DNA from: Cantharellus purpuraceus
Lineage: Eukaryota > Basidiomycota > Agaricomycetes > Cantharellales > Hydnaceae
Direction of reading: 5' to 3'
DNA length: 64,000 nt
Assembly (NCBI GenBank): GCA_025174535.1
Contig: JALBUN010000048.1
Coordinates: forward strand, 1,612,001 to 1,676,000
The translations under genes were made by a program, and so were the position numbers. Every line of letters begins with the position of its first letter. Position 1 is the first letter of the stretch. Below the pieces are notes generated by a model. The model worked only from the letters and a program-made list of their open reading frames with translations. It did no database searches and was not told where the DNA came from. This document shows, piece after piece, positions 55,743-64,000 of the stretch.

Positions 55743-57170
55743 TGACGAGCCAGGACGCATCGAGGACGTATATCGAACCACTCTGACAGTCCAACTCTGC
55801 CAGCATCTTTTCATATCAACTTTTAAATAGCGCCACAACTCCCTCTCCACCTCAGTCTCTAATTCTAGCCATCAATTGTCACTTGTGTTTCATCGCCATC
55901 AATCATTATCAGCCTTCTATTCACACCAATCCTTTCATCATCATTCACATGGCTTCCAATCCTATTCCTCTCTCCAACATCTCTTCTAATAATACATCAC
56001 ACTGGTCTCTGGACACAGAGGACTATCAAAAATATGCTGAGCTCCATGGGCATGTTAAGCCACCTCCACATGTCAAAATACTTCCCAAACTCTTTCAACG
56101 TCCAAGATCCCCACCATGTCCCTCCTATGCCATTGGCGATCCTATATTATTTCACGATTCCGTTGCACCATATACATTCCTTGGCATTTTGCCTCTATAT
56201 CGTAACATGGATAGAAGAGTCAAACGTGAGGTAGAATTTCAGTCACCATCACCGACCTATCCTCCCACTTCAATCCGACTCAGGTTACATCGTGTCAGGC
56301 AAAGGGATCAAATACCCTTGGAATGGGATACCATATGGAGACGTATCACTAAGACAATAAGGAGTATTTGTTGTGGAAGCTGACTGAAGTCCTCATGTGA
56401 CTCAGGGTCAATTTACCTTTGGAGCCATAGGGAAGATGGTATTAGTGGATGTTTCTATTGTTCTTTTATATGACTCACCCCTGTTTCATCTTTTAATTCA
56501 TTCATACACTTACTCATCCTTGTTCTATTTTTGGTTCTTTTATTACTCATCACCCCCTATTCTTACAAAGATTACCCCTATCTGTCGCTTCATTTCTTCA
56601 CATGATTTCCCCATTAGTAGTTCAACTTCACACGCTTCATCAGCAGGCTTGATCAGCATTTCTTGCATCATATTGCATCATTTGCTCCTCATATTGTGTC
56701 ATTGTGCCCTGGGGATTTGTATATAAAAGGGCACTAGTTTTCACCTTTGGAATCAATCAACAAGTTTTCAGCCAATGCTCTGAAGTCAAAGTCCACACTC
56801 TATAAGTCTACGCTCTACGCTCTATATCACAATCCATCATCTCTACACTGAGGCAAATCACCTTGGTTCAACGATCAGATTTCCCTCCACCACTGAGAGG
56901 TCGCTTCTCCTGAAACCGGCTTTTGCGTACCTCCCAACCAGGCTCTCCATTGTCATCCAGTCACAGAGCACGATCAGCCATTGGGACCGACCTTTTGCTC
57001 CCATCCTCATCCAACCACAGAGCACTATTTCACTTCCCTGTTACTAAGTGCTACCTCTACCCCTCGACCTGATTGATCTTTGGAGTGCTGAACAACTGCG
57101 TTACACACCATCTGTTTGCTAGGACCGTTGTGCGCAGGCTTATAGGATCTATTCCATAAGCAAACCGACA
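55743..57170 (+). mobile_element. D3: complete D unit in the A5 chromodomain, TSD CCAC/CCGC
   Basis: 1428 bp, TGACGAGCCAGG to AGCAAACCGACA, flanked by CCAC (55739-55742) and CCGC (57171-57174). Removing it restores the FHS-YPDQPGPL pol tail seen in A1. It has TTTTAAATAG near 55823 and TATAAAAG at 56722-56729. Confidence 0.9.
55949..56383 (+). CDS. D3 ORF, 144 aa, function unknown
   Basis: The third full copy, beginning MASNPIPLSNISSN and ending IRSICCGS. ATG at 55949 is preferred over an in-frame upstream ATG at 55883 because all three copies share it and the extra 22 residues look like leader. HWSLDTEDYQKYAELHGHV is identical to D1 and D2. Conservation across three separate insertions suggests either recent spread or selection on the protein. 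Confidence 0.6.
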   Translation: MASNPIPLSNISSNNTSHWSLDTEDYQKYAELHGHVKPPPHVKILPKLFQRPRSPPCPSYAIGDPILFHDSVAPYTFLGILPLYRNMDRRVKREVEFQSPSPTYPPTSIRLRLHRVRQRDQIPLEWDTIWRRITKTIRSICCGS

Positions 57171-57364
57171 CCGCTTATCCAGACCAACCTGGCCCTCTTA
57201 TGAATCTTTAAGTTCGATTACTAATGCTAATTCTATTATTTTGCATCATCATTTTATTACAAGTCACAAGGAAAATTACCAGCCTGCCCAAAAAACCCCA
57301 AAGGAATATCACTCTGCCTCATTTTTCTCCACTCTGAAATTTATAATCATTTTCATTTTTATTT

Positions 57365-58738
57365 TTATACATCGTGTTTCCTTTTCCCCTTCCCCTTATC
57401 TACCTCAGGCTCCATCTCCAACTCATCATCACTCTCTACATCCAACACCCAATCTTTCTCATCCTCCATGTCTGAATCCTCATCCAAAGGGACCATGAAC
57501 TTCTGCAACCGACGTAACTCAGCTGTCCACCGACCCTCCAGAACCTCCTTCCATTTCATTGTCTTCACCAAGTCTGCTAGCAACCCCTCCGTCCGCCAGA
57601 GGTGCTCCGACTGCAGGTTAACCAGCCGGATAAGCTGGCCCATGGTACTATTGGGCGCAGAGATGCACCCTGTACCTGCACCGGTCATTGCCCCTTCTGA
57701 TCCGACACCGCTACCCCTGGCTGCCACAACACCCGTCTCTGTCCGCCACTTCTTGGTTGGATGACCTTCTGTTTCTCTCTCCACCCCTCCTTGTACCACT
57801 AGTCGGGGCTTGACACTCCGACTCCAGGGATCGAACTTTCCATCAATTCTACACCCTCCTTTCCGACCCCGACAACGATTGCAGGACCGAAGGTGGCGAG
57901 TTGGGCTGGTAGGCCACACACACTCTATGCCCACATCAAGTTGCAAGTTACACCGGGCCCGCCAAATGGCTCCACTGGAGCCAGAGCCTTGGGTGGTCCA
58001 CCCCTTCTTGATGTGGCCTCCAAGTGTTCCCTCTCCTCCTCCTTGTCCTGCTGTTCTGCTGCTGCCTTCTCCATCTCATACTTGTGAAGCTGGATTGCTG
58101 ACCTAGCGACACGCAGCTCCTTCTTACGGGTCGCCAACATGTGACTCTCTGCCTTGCACCATATGACCCTCCAATCCGCCTCCCGCTTCTCTGTATCGGC
58201 ACTCGGGTGCGCCTTCAATGAAAAGACCGCAACATCGAGATTCTTCTTGGTGGTAGCAGCATAGAGCTCCGCTCTTTTGCGGGCCTCAACTGCAGCTACC
58301 CAAGCCATCTCCTCATAACAATTTGAAGTTGGATCTGGCTTCACATCCGTCCCAACATCCACACCCACCTCGGGCTCCACATTTGCATTGAGCTCCATAT
58401 TGGCATCGGGATCCACCTTCACCTCTGCCCTCTCCGCCTCCGCCGCTTCATCTTCCTCAGCTGCACCCAACCCAAATAATGGCTGTACCCGCAGATGTAA
58501 CGGCGAGTCCACTGCAGTGACAGTTGTCAGATGAGCTGTCTCTGTCCACATAACGGAGATGATGGCGACCTCGGGGGTCCCTTCCGTATAGGCACACTTG
58601 GACTCCCTGGGCTGGTCACCCCTGCCCCGGTCACCTCCTCCTCTTTACATTTCCACTCCTCTTCCTCTTCCTTCCATTGGGGGCCAAGAGCAACTGCTCA
58701 AGCTCGGCCATGCTCATGCTTGCCAAAGGGTTTGACAT
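57365..58738 (-). pseudogene. A5 antisense gene: zinc-cluster-like protein
   Basis: Same gene as 6916-8807 in A1. From ATG at 58738 it starts MSNPLASMSMAELEQLLLA, then meets TGA near 58645, having lost the GGA-rich coiled-coil array. The acidic middle (ADPDANMELNANVEPEV in frame 57925-58551) and KKNLDVAVFSLKAHPSAD are kept. A 7-nt deletion near 57945 removes the start of the first Cys triplet. The rest, GIECVWPTSPTRHLRSCNRC and RGRKGGCRIDGKFDPWSRS, is well preserved. It ends KGKGKRKHDV at 57365, 154 bp from the converging pol stop. Confidence 0.65.
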
Positions 58739-58770
58739 CGTTGAGGATAAGACCTCAATCATGCCCCTCC

Positions 58771-58778
58771 TTTTATAT
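58771..58778 (-). promoter_or_regulatory. TATA box of the A5 antisense gene
   Basis: ATATAAAA on the reverse strand within GAGACATATAAAAGGAGG, the same sequence and spacing to ATG as in A1. Confidence 0.6.
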
Positions 58779-58879
58779 GTCTCCAGACCCCCAGTATAAC
58801 TCCGACTGCGCCCAACCGTCTCACCTATTCAATCCATGGACATGAGGCCTCAGGGGCTTGGCCTTAAATGGTGAGATAC

Positions 58880-59394
58880 TGTTATGACTATATTCATTAA
58901 CGTCCAGATCCCTGTCCAATCCACTCAGATCCCCGCACGTATGAAATCTATACTCCATTTGGAAACCGCCGTCTCCATCTACCTGTCCGATTGTCACCGC
59001 CGATTCCACCCATCCATCTCCGGTTCCAATTGATGCATCAGCATCACCATAGGAACCCGGACATCCGTCCCCGTCGGACTCGGACATACTCATGTAAGGC
59101 TGTCAGCCTCAGAGACCCATCACCGGAGTAATTATTATTAGATTTCAAAATATGTATTTAAGTTGCCCAACTGGGGACTTCATTCCCCAGTTTGAATATT
59201 GAATCATGCCTAGTTCCTAAGTCTGATCCTAACTCTCTAAGTCATACTCCGTCTCCAAAATCTCGGACACCGGTATTATTGAGGGTGCAGCACATAAGCT
59301 GAAGCCAAGTCCATTCCGACCCCCATGACGTACTCCAACTCCGACCCAACCTCCGACCCAATCTCCGACCCCCAATCGGACCTAGTGCATAACA
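58880..59394 (+). repeat. A5 3' LTR
   Basis: 515 bp, TGTTATGACTATATTC to AGTGCATAACA, preceded by the family A 3' internal sequence AAATGGTGAGATAC. It has about three 12-bp CCGACCCAACCT units and many single-base differences from the 5' LTR. Confidence 0.95.
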
Positions 59395-59399
59395 ATTAA

Positions 59400-59730
59400 A
59401 GTCCAGGCATATTCCTAGCTTTCATAGGAATGGGGTACCAAGCATTACATCATAATACTCAATGTTGGTGACATCAAAATATTCTTCAATGTTCCGACTA
59501 CCAAACTTTATGGTAGTGTGAGTACCATAATTTATGGTACTCCTGCTCCCAATGCACACTAATTGCAGTGCGATGGGTTGCTCTAGTGCAAATGTCTTCA
59601 TACCTGTTGCGTGTGTGAATTCAGGGGATATCATTATCCCCTCGCTTCCACTGTCTAATAGACAGTGGGCTAGTGTTCCACCAATCTCCCAATACCCAGA
59701 GATTGTTTTTATTGTCTATGCATGGTCTAT
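59400..59730 (-). pseudogene. B protease (retropepsin) fragment
   Basis: Minus strand. The active-site block reads GTLAHCLLDSGSEGIMISPE, with the DSG triad intact, then IEYYDVMLGTPFL, a stop (TGA where Arg is expected) and KLGICLDF at the A5 junction. Retropepsins cut the gag-pol polyprotein. Upstream frame breaks occur near 59740. RT should follow but is missing. Confidence 0.8.
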
Positions 59731-59946
59731 CTGGTCACACTGTTGACTTCTGTTGGCTCCTATGATTATACATAGGTTTGGCCAATCTGTCGACACTGAC
59801 AGCAGCTATATGCAGCTGTCATGATTCCCTGCTTCTCAGGAATCTTGTTGCACTACAGAAACACACTGCATAGGTGTGTTTCAGTGGAATTTGATCATTG
59901 GGTCGAATTCATATCACATTAGAGCAATACATTGGTGTAGCCTCCT

Positions 59947-61353
59947 TGTATGGGAACCACCTTTTCCCTATCAAATCCTATTTATACAGCACCAATGTGC
60001 TATTCTTTGCTTTTCCATTCCTAAATATCAGCATATATTTGATGCTTGTACCTAGAATGGACTTATTCAAATATTCTCTATTTTTCTATATTTTTTCGGG
60101 AATATTCCATGCAGAACTTGGCCCAGAATGATTTATTTCTGCTGTGCTACAGTTGTGGACCCATAGGTGCCCACAAACCTTCACACAGCCAGCTCTCCAC
60201 CTTTGGACCAGGCATTCAGCTGAATTCAAGCTCAGATGTCTCTGATCAATAGATATTCTCTAACTTGACAACCACAGCCTCTCAGGGCACTATTTTCTGT
60301 GGAGATCATCACCTGAGATGTGGCTATCCATGGCTGTCCAAACCAGTGCAGAAGATAGGGTGGACACCCTTCTTTTTGCCTGATCAGTGCCTAGTTCAGG
60401 GATCAGATCAGGTGATTGCCTTGGAATATTCTACCCCTTTCCATAACATTCTAGCTGTTTCCTTCTATTATTAGATAGAACTTTCCAGAACCATTATTCA
60501 GCTCCTGATCAGTGTTAGTCCAGTGATCAGAACCTGTGATTGGCTTGGAATATTCTACCCCTTTCTTCCACCTTCCACAACCTTCCAGTAGTTTCCATCT
60601 ATTAATAGGTAGAATATTCCAGAACCATTAGTCAGCCCCTGTAAATACAATATATAAGGAGGTCATTCTGCCTCTGAAATAGTAACATATTCTACCACTT
60701 CTACCCATCTTCTGCACACCAGTGTGACTAGAGTGACATACAGTGTCATCCTCTATCTCAGTAACTGTTGATTACCAGTTCAAGGATCTTTTACAGTTGT
60801 GTAACTGTACTTGATTGCACTCGAAGTAGTGATATTCCTGCTTTGGGCATGAGTGTACTATCTGCCTCACGTGACTACAAATCTACAGGGTGAGATTGTC
60901 GATAGTCCTGCCATTAGTGCTCTTGTTAAGTTACTAGTGTGTACTGCCTTTGCAGAGCATTAGAAGCTTGAACTCATGTGAAGCAGTTGCTAGACTACTT
61001 CACACATCGCTGTTACCTGCTTCAGAGTGCCACTGGTTGGATGGTCAGATTCATCCACCTACTTCCTTTAGCCTCTAAGTGCATTCCCCTCTTTTTGGAA
61101 TATCTGGACCCCTAAGCATCCATGAACTCTAGACTCTGGAAGTCTTATTCATTTCTTGCTGCTAAGAAATGTATTACCTTTCTGCATATAGTCTGCATTG
61201 ACCAATACAAAGGATTGTAACCAAAGTACAAACCTTAAATCGTTTCTGGAGTTGTGCTGCAGCAGGGTTTGATATTCTTCTCAGCTGTTCATTCATGGAA
61301 TTGTGGTGATTTAGAGTTTGCCCTAACACCATAATTTTGCAGGTTCCAAAACA
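59947..61353 (+). repeat. Solo C LTR inserted in B, TSD CTCCT
   Basis: 1407 bp, TGTATGGGAACC to GGTTCCAAAACA, flanked by CTCCT at 59942-59946 and 61354-61358. It splits B between the acidic repeat after the zinc knuckle and the protease. Confidence 0.95.
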
Positions 61354-62708
61354 CTCCTTTTCAGGGGCGTCATCTTGGTCATCCCATTCATATGGGGCAA
61401 CCTCTTCATCCCATTCATATGGGGCAACCTCTTCATCCCATTCATCAGCCACTTCTATAGCTGATATTTTTTCGTCTAGATGGTCCTTGGGATCATCCAT
61501 TGCTTCTTCATGTTTTCCCTCTATCAGGGAGAATCCATCTACCTTATCCTCCACTATGTGTGAGGACACATCCTTTCAGACTGCAGCTGACCTTATGTTG
61601 CCCTTTAATTTGGGGCAGCTAGGTTGCATGTGACCTGTCCGGCCACATTCGTAGCACACAACGTTACTAGTAACATTGTTTGATCAATCACCACTTGTGT
61701 GTGCTGGTGGTTTCGATGGATAATTACCCTTGAACAGGTAATTGTTGGAATTGGCCCAGAGCTTCCATTACAGGGTTCCAACCTTGATGCACTCGCTTGT
61801 CATGAGTGTGTGTTGGGAGCCATATACACACATCCTTGGGGCATGGGTTGACTCCCCATATTCATCATACCAGTAGTTCTATTGACTACTGGTCTATGGG
61901 TTGAGGGGGACATGTTAGTTGCATTCTCCAGGTGTTGCATACCATGGTGGTATTGTGTTGCTTCCTCTATCATTCGAGCAGTTTCATACAACTGCTCGAT
62001 ACCACTGAATTCAGCATTGAAGCCCTTCTTGAGGACTTCTTGTCTCAGAGGTTCATGCATTGCAGTTACAAACCTCTTCCTGTACATGTACACATCCGGC
62101 AGCATTATCATGCAACCCACATACTTATCTAGGTCATTCATCAATTCGTGAATGGTCCTTTGACCCTGTATTACCAAGTCAAATTTATTTGATGCATGGT
62201 GACATGTCAGGGTGTGTAGGAATCTACGCTGCAATCCTTGGATTGCAGTTTCCAGGGTCCAGTCTTGGACTGCCCTATCGTAGTGTTCTACATTCCTGTA
62301 GAACCATTCCTGGGCCTCACCTTTAAGGCAAGTGCCTAAGTACAATAGCTGAAACTTTGTACTTGATGGCCCTAGGAGATTATTCATCTTCAGCCATTGT
62401 AGCATACCTGCCACAAAGATCTCAAACTCTTTGAGATCTGAGCCTCCTGCACATTGCTCAGGAGGTGATACTTTAATGCCTGCCTTGGCAAGTACAGACT
62501 TTTCTGAGTCTGTATCTCTATTATCAACTATGGCTACTTGTACCATGTGAGTAATGCTGTCAATAGGATCAATTGTGTCCAATTGATCCGGTATGCCTTG
62601 ACCTTCTAGGGTCAATGGCGCTGATTGTTCCCTGTTATAGGGAACATCTTCTTGAGGTACCCATTGGGTATCTTGTTGCTCATGGTGGGTGTCTCCTGAA
62701 AGGCCCAC
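61354..62708 (-). pseudogene. B gag core, zinc knuckle and acidic repeat
   Basis: Open from 62708 to 61800 (302 aa), with the retrotransposon gag pattern: LKEFEIFVAGMLQWLKMNN, GEAQEWFYRNVEHYDRAV, LQRRFLHTLTCHHASNKFD and MYRKRFVTAMHEPLRQEVL. Past a stop at 61800 a zinc knuckle CYECGRTGHMQPSC (about 61620-61660) follows, then another stop, then an acidic segment with two EWDEEVAPY units (27 bp each, about 61380-61440) that runs into the solo C LTR. Gag forms the particle, and the knuckle binds RNA. Confidence 0.8.
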
Positions 62709-63480
62709 TGCTCATATGTACTGATAACTGTTCAGCGCATGTCATGACTGTCAATTACAATTGACAGCCACATTGAGCTCTTGCTGGGGCCGCTGCTCTC
62801 TAAACAGCTGGCTGAGTTCCTGCTCTGCATGTTTAGCCTTCTGTTTGAGGGCTAATCTATGTTTATGAGAAGCCTCAACTTCTCATTGTTTCCATAGCTC
62901 AATCTCTTGATTGAGCTCCTTTGCCATGGATTGAGGAGTTTCCTCTTCAATCTGGATTGGTAATCCTTGCCTCACATTACTGGGTCTCTAATTCCCTCCA
63001 TTGGGGGAATATCATTTCTTCTGTTTAATTGATTATTCAGTTGGACCCTCTCACCCCAGGGAGATCCAGACTCTCTGGGTTCAGATTCTTGTTGAGAATC
63101 TGGTCTTTGGTGACATGACTTGTGTCACTCAGAGTTCTCTTGGAGTGATTTTAACATTGTTCCTAGCTCTGCTATTTGCTGCCCTATAGTAGTGGCAGCA
63201 TGCCCTGCTTCAGCAGCCATCTTAGCTGCCTGAGCACTAGCTTTACTAATGCTCTTCATCTCATGTTGATTATGCATGAGTTGTTCAGTCAATCTTGCAA
63301 TTGACCTGTGGGTTTCATGCCACTCCATGCTGTGCGATTCCCTGGTAGCTTGCTACTTCTACTTGTGCTCATATATTGAGCACATTCCTTTCCTTTAGGA
63401 ATGTTGGAGAGAGTGGATGACTGTCTCCTCCTTTCTTCTCTAATCAAAGAACCACTCAATGAAGGGTTCTTGTTTGACAT
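62709..63480 (-). pseudogene. B gag N-terminal region, decayed
   Basis: From ATG at 63480 the frame reads MSNKNPSLSGSLIREERRRQ, then after a shift near 63325 EWHETHRSIARLTEQLMHNQ and MKSISKASAQAAKMAAEAGH, likely helical, then many stops. A Gln-rich coiled stretch (KQKAKHAEQELSQLFREQ) precedes the gag core at 62708. Together it probably was one long gag. Confidence 0.55.
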
Positions 63481-63877
63481 ATGATCTATTGTGCGATCAT
63501 CTGTGCAGTCTCACAATCATGATGACTCTCTTCTAGAGTCTTCCTTACAAGAAGTCCCTGTGACTTCTCTAGGGTCTAGCTCCCCTTCCTGGGAGCTTCT
63601 GCTGCTGGCTATGTGCCACCATTCATCATTTATGATGTCCTGTGTGCTGCCAGCATGACTCACTCTACTGCAAGTCATCATTATGATGACTCCTTTCTTT
63701 CTTCTATCTTTGTAGGCTAACTAAACTAAGTTAGTCTACTAGTTGCTCACTTATATGAGTGACTGGGGGGGTTGGTATACGTCTGTACACCAGCAACAGC
63801 TGGTTTTCTAGTATTGACTAGAAAACTTCAATAATGAGGAGGAATCAATTGATTCTTCCTTTGGAAGTTCAAAAAAG
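63481..63877 (-). other. B 5' leader
   Basis: Non-coding stretch between the B 5' LTR and gag. Just inside the LTR the element reads CTTTTTTGAACTTCC. No standard primer-binding site is obvious. Confidence 0.5.
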
Positions 63878-64000
63878 TGTTATTGGGTGTCTTAGTTCAC
63901 ACCATTGCACAGAACTCAACCAAGTGTATTGGTTGGGTGATGTGCTGTACAGTATGGTACTTACTAAGTTCTGTCTACTATATGTGGACCCACACATGTA
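63878..64000 (-). repeat. B 5' LTR, partial (window edge)
   Basis: The first 123 bp of the LTR as read on the plus strand, TGTTATTGGGTG onward, matching 48028-48150 with five substitutions. Confidence 0.9.

Larger units (their letters stand above)
50679..57211 (+). pseudogene. A5 pol, interrupted by D2 and D3
   Basis: Protease: ALIDSGSTHCFLDSSF near 50840, catalytic DSG intact, and [22 protein letters not shown] is split by D2 at the [14 protein letters not shown] point and has [10 protein letters not shown] at about 53365. RNase H (53735-54180): LETDVSDYALAAILS and DVHDKELLAIYEAF. Integrase (54482-55396): CNSCTMCMRSK, SMDFIEKLP, TSDQGSEFVSS and GDGQTE, then a TGA at 54995-54997 where CGA is expected. 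The chromodomain (about 55570-55740) has EYEISEILDSKI and YLVKWTGYEG, is split by D3, and its tail PDQPGPLMNL ends at 57211. Active-site residues are mostly intact; a handful of stops disable it. Confidence 0.9.
48954..59394 (+). mobile_element. A5: most complete A element, nested in B, with D2 and D3 inside
   Basis: LTR-gag-pol-chromodomain and an antisense gene, 10.4 kb including two D units (2.8 kb). CpG is well kept, so it looks the youngest A copy. The flanking 5-mers do not match (CTGAC left at 48949-48953, ATTAA right at 59395-59399), and the two LTRs differ in length (563 and 515 bp). The two halves may come from different insertions. Confidence 0.85.
48028..64000 (-). mobile_element. 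B: Ty3/Gypsy element, minus strand, hosting A5 and a solo C LTR
   Basis: 3' LTR at 48028-48295 and the start of the 5' LTR at 63878, so the element runs past the window edge. Internal B sequence is at 48296-48953, 59395-59946 and 61354-63877. A5 and a solo C LTR fill the gaps. RT, RNase H and most of integrase are absent, lost between protease (59400) and the 3' ORF (48953). The visible 123 bp of the two LTRs differ at five positions. Confidence 0.85.

Noticed and set aside
1..64000. CRISPR arrays, tRNA and rRNA genes
   Set aside because: No regular spacer-repeat array, cloverleaf-like sequence or rRNA stretch was seen; tandem repeats present are explained above. A tRNA scan was not possible here.

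Overview
The window reads as a piece of a repeat-rich Agaricomycete (mushroom-forming Basidiomycete) nuclear genome. The evidence is three host genes with many 46-64 bp GT-AG introns, a KDZ transposase relic of the type common in Agaricomycetes, and chromodomain Ty3/Gypsy retrotransposons that fill most of the other 55 kb. No rRNA, tRNA or CRISPR array was seen.

Family names used here. A: a ~10 kb chromodomain Ty3/Gypsy element, LTR ~0.5 kb starting TGTTATGAC, gag and pol joined by a likely -1 frameshift, and an extra gene on the opposite strand near the 3' LTR. B: a second Ty3/Gypsy, LTR 268 bp. C: a third Ty3/Gypsy, LTR ~1.4 kb, with an accessory ORF after pol. D: a 1.4 kb TG...CA unit with a 144-aa ORF and 4-bp target duplications. 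F and G: single solo-LTR-like insertions. There is also a Ty1/Copia gag fragment and a PIF/Harbinger-like MITE.

Layout. 1-3320: 3' end of a C element (C1) with its LTR. 3321-5206: A and D fragments, including two head-to-head A LTRs. 5221-5650 and 15656-15829: one CoA-transferase family III pseudogene, split by A1 (5651-15655, minus, TSD GTTCT) and ended by C2 (15830-23834, TSD AGTTC). Both insertions have abnormal inverted termini. 24028-27052: KDZ transposase pseudogene (minus) with a solo A LTR. 27511-32591: scrambled C LTR, A3 and stacked solo LTRs. 33043-40990: gene island with TFIP11/Ntr1 (minus), an NBR1-like PB1/multi-ZZ protein (plus) and PHF5A/Rds3 (minus). 41311-42232: Copia leader and gag. 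42233-64000: a nest in which A4 is split by B, B by A5 and a solo C LTR, and A5 by two D copies.

How the parts relate. The host island has two spliceosome genes around an autophagy-receptor-like gene. TFIP11 and NBR1-like share a 173-bp divergent promoter; NBR1-like and PHF5A converge with 79 bp between stops. All retroelement gag and pol genes are broken. Most damage is C-to-T or G-to-A, often at CpG (CGA to TGA), as expected from cytosine methylation or a RIP-like process. A5 keeps most CpG and looks youngest; A3 and A4 are strongly CpG-depleted.

The most unusual points are the two retroelements that integrated with two copies of the same LTR end, the D unit with its ORF and CCGC-like targets, and the antisense coiled-coil/zinc-cluster gene of family A.
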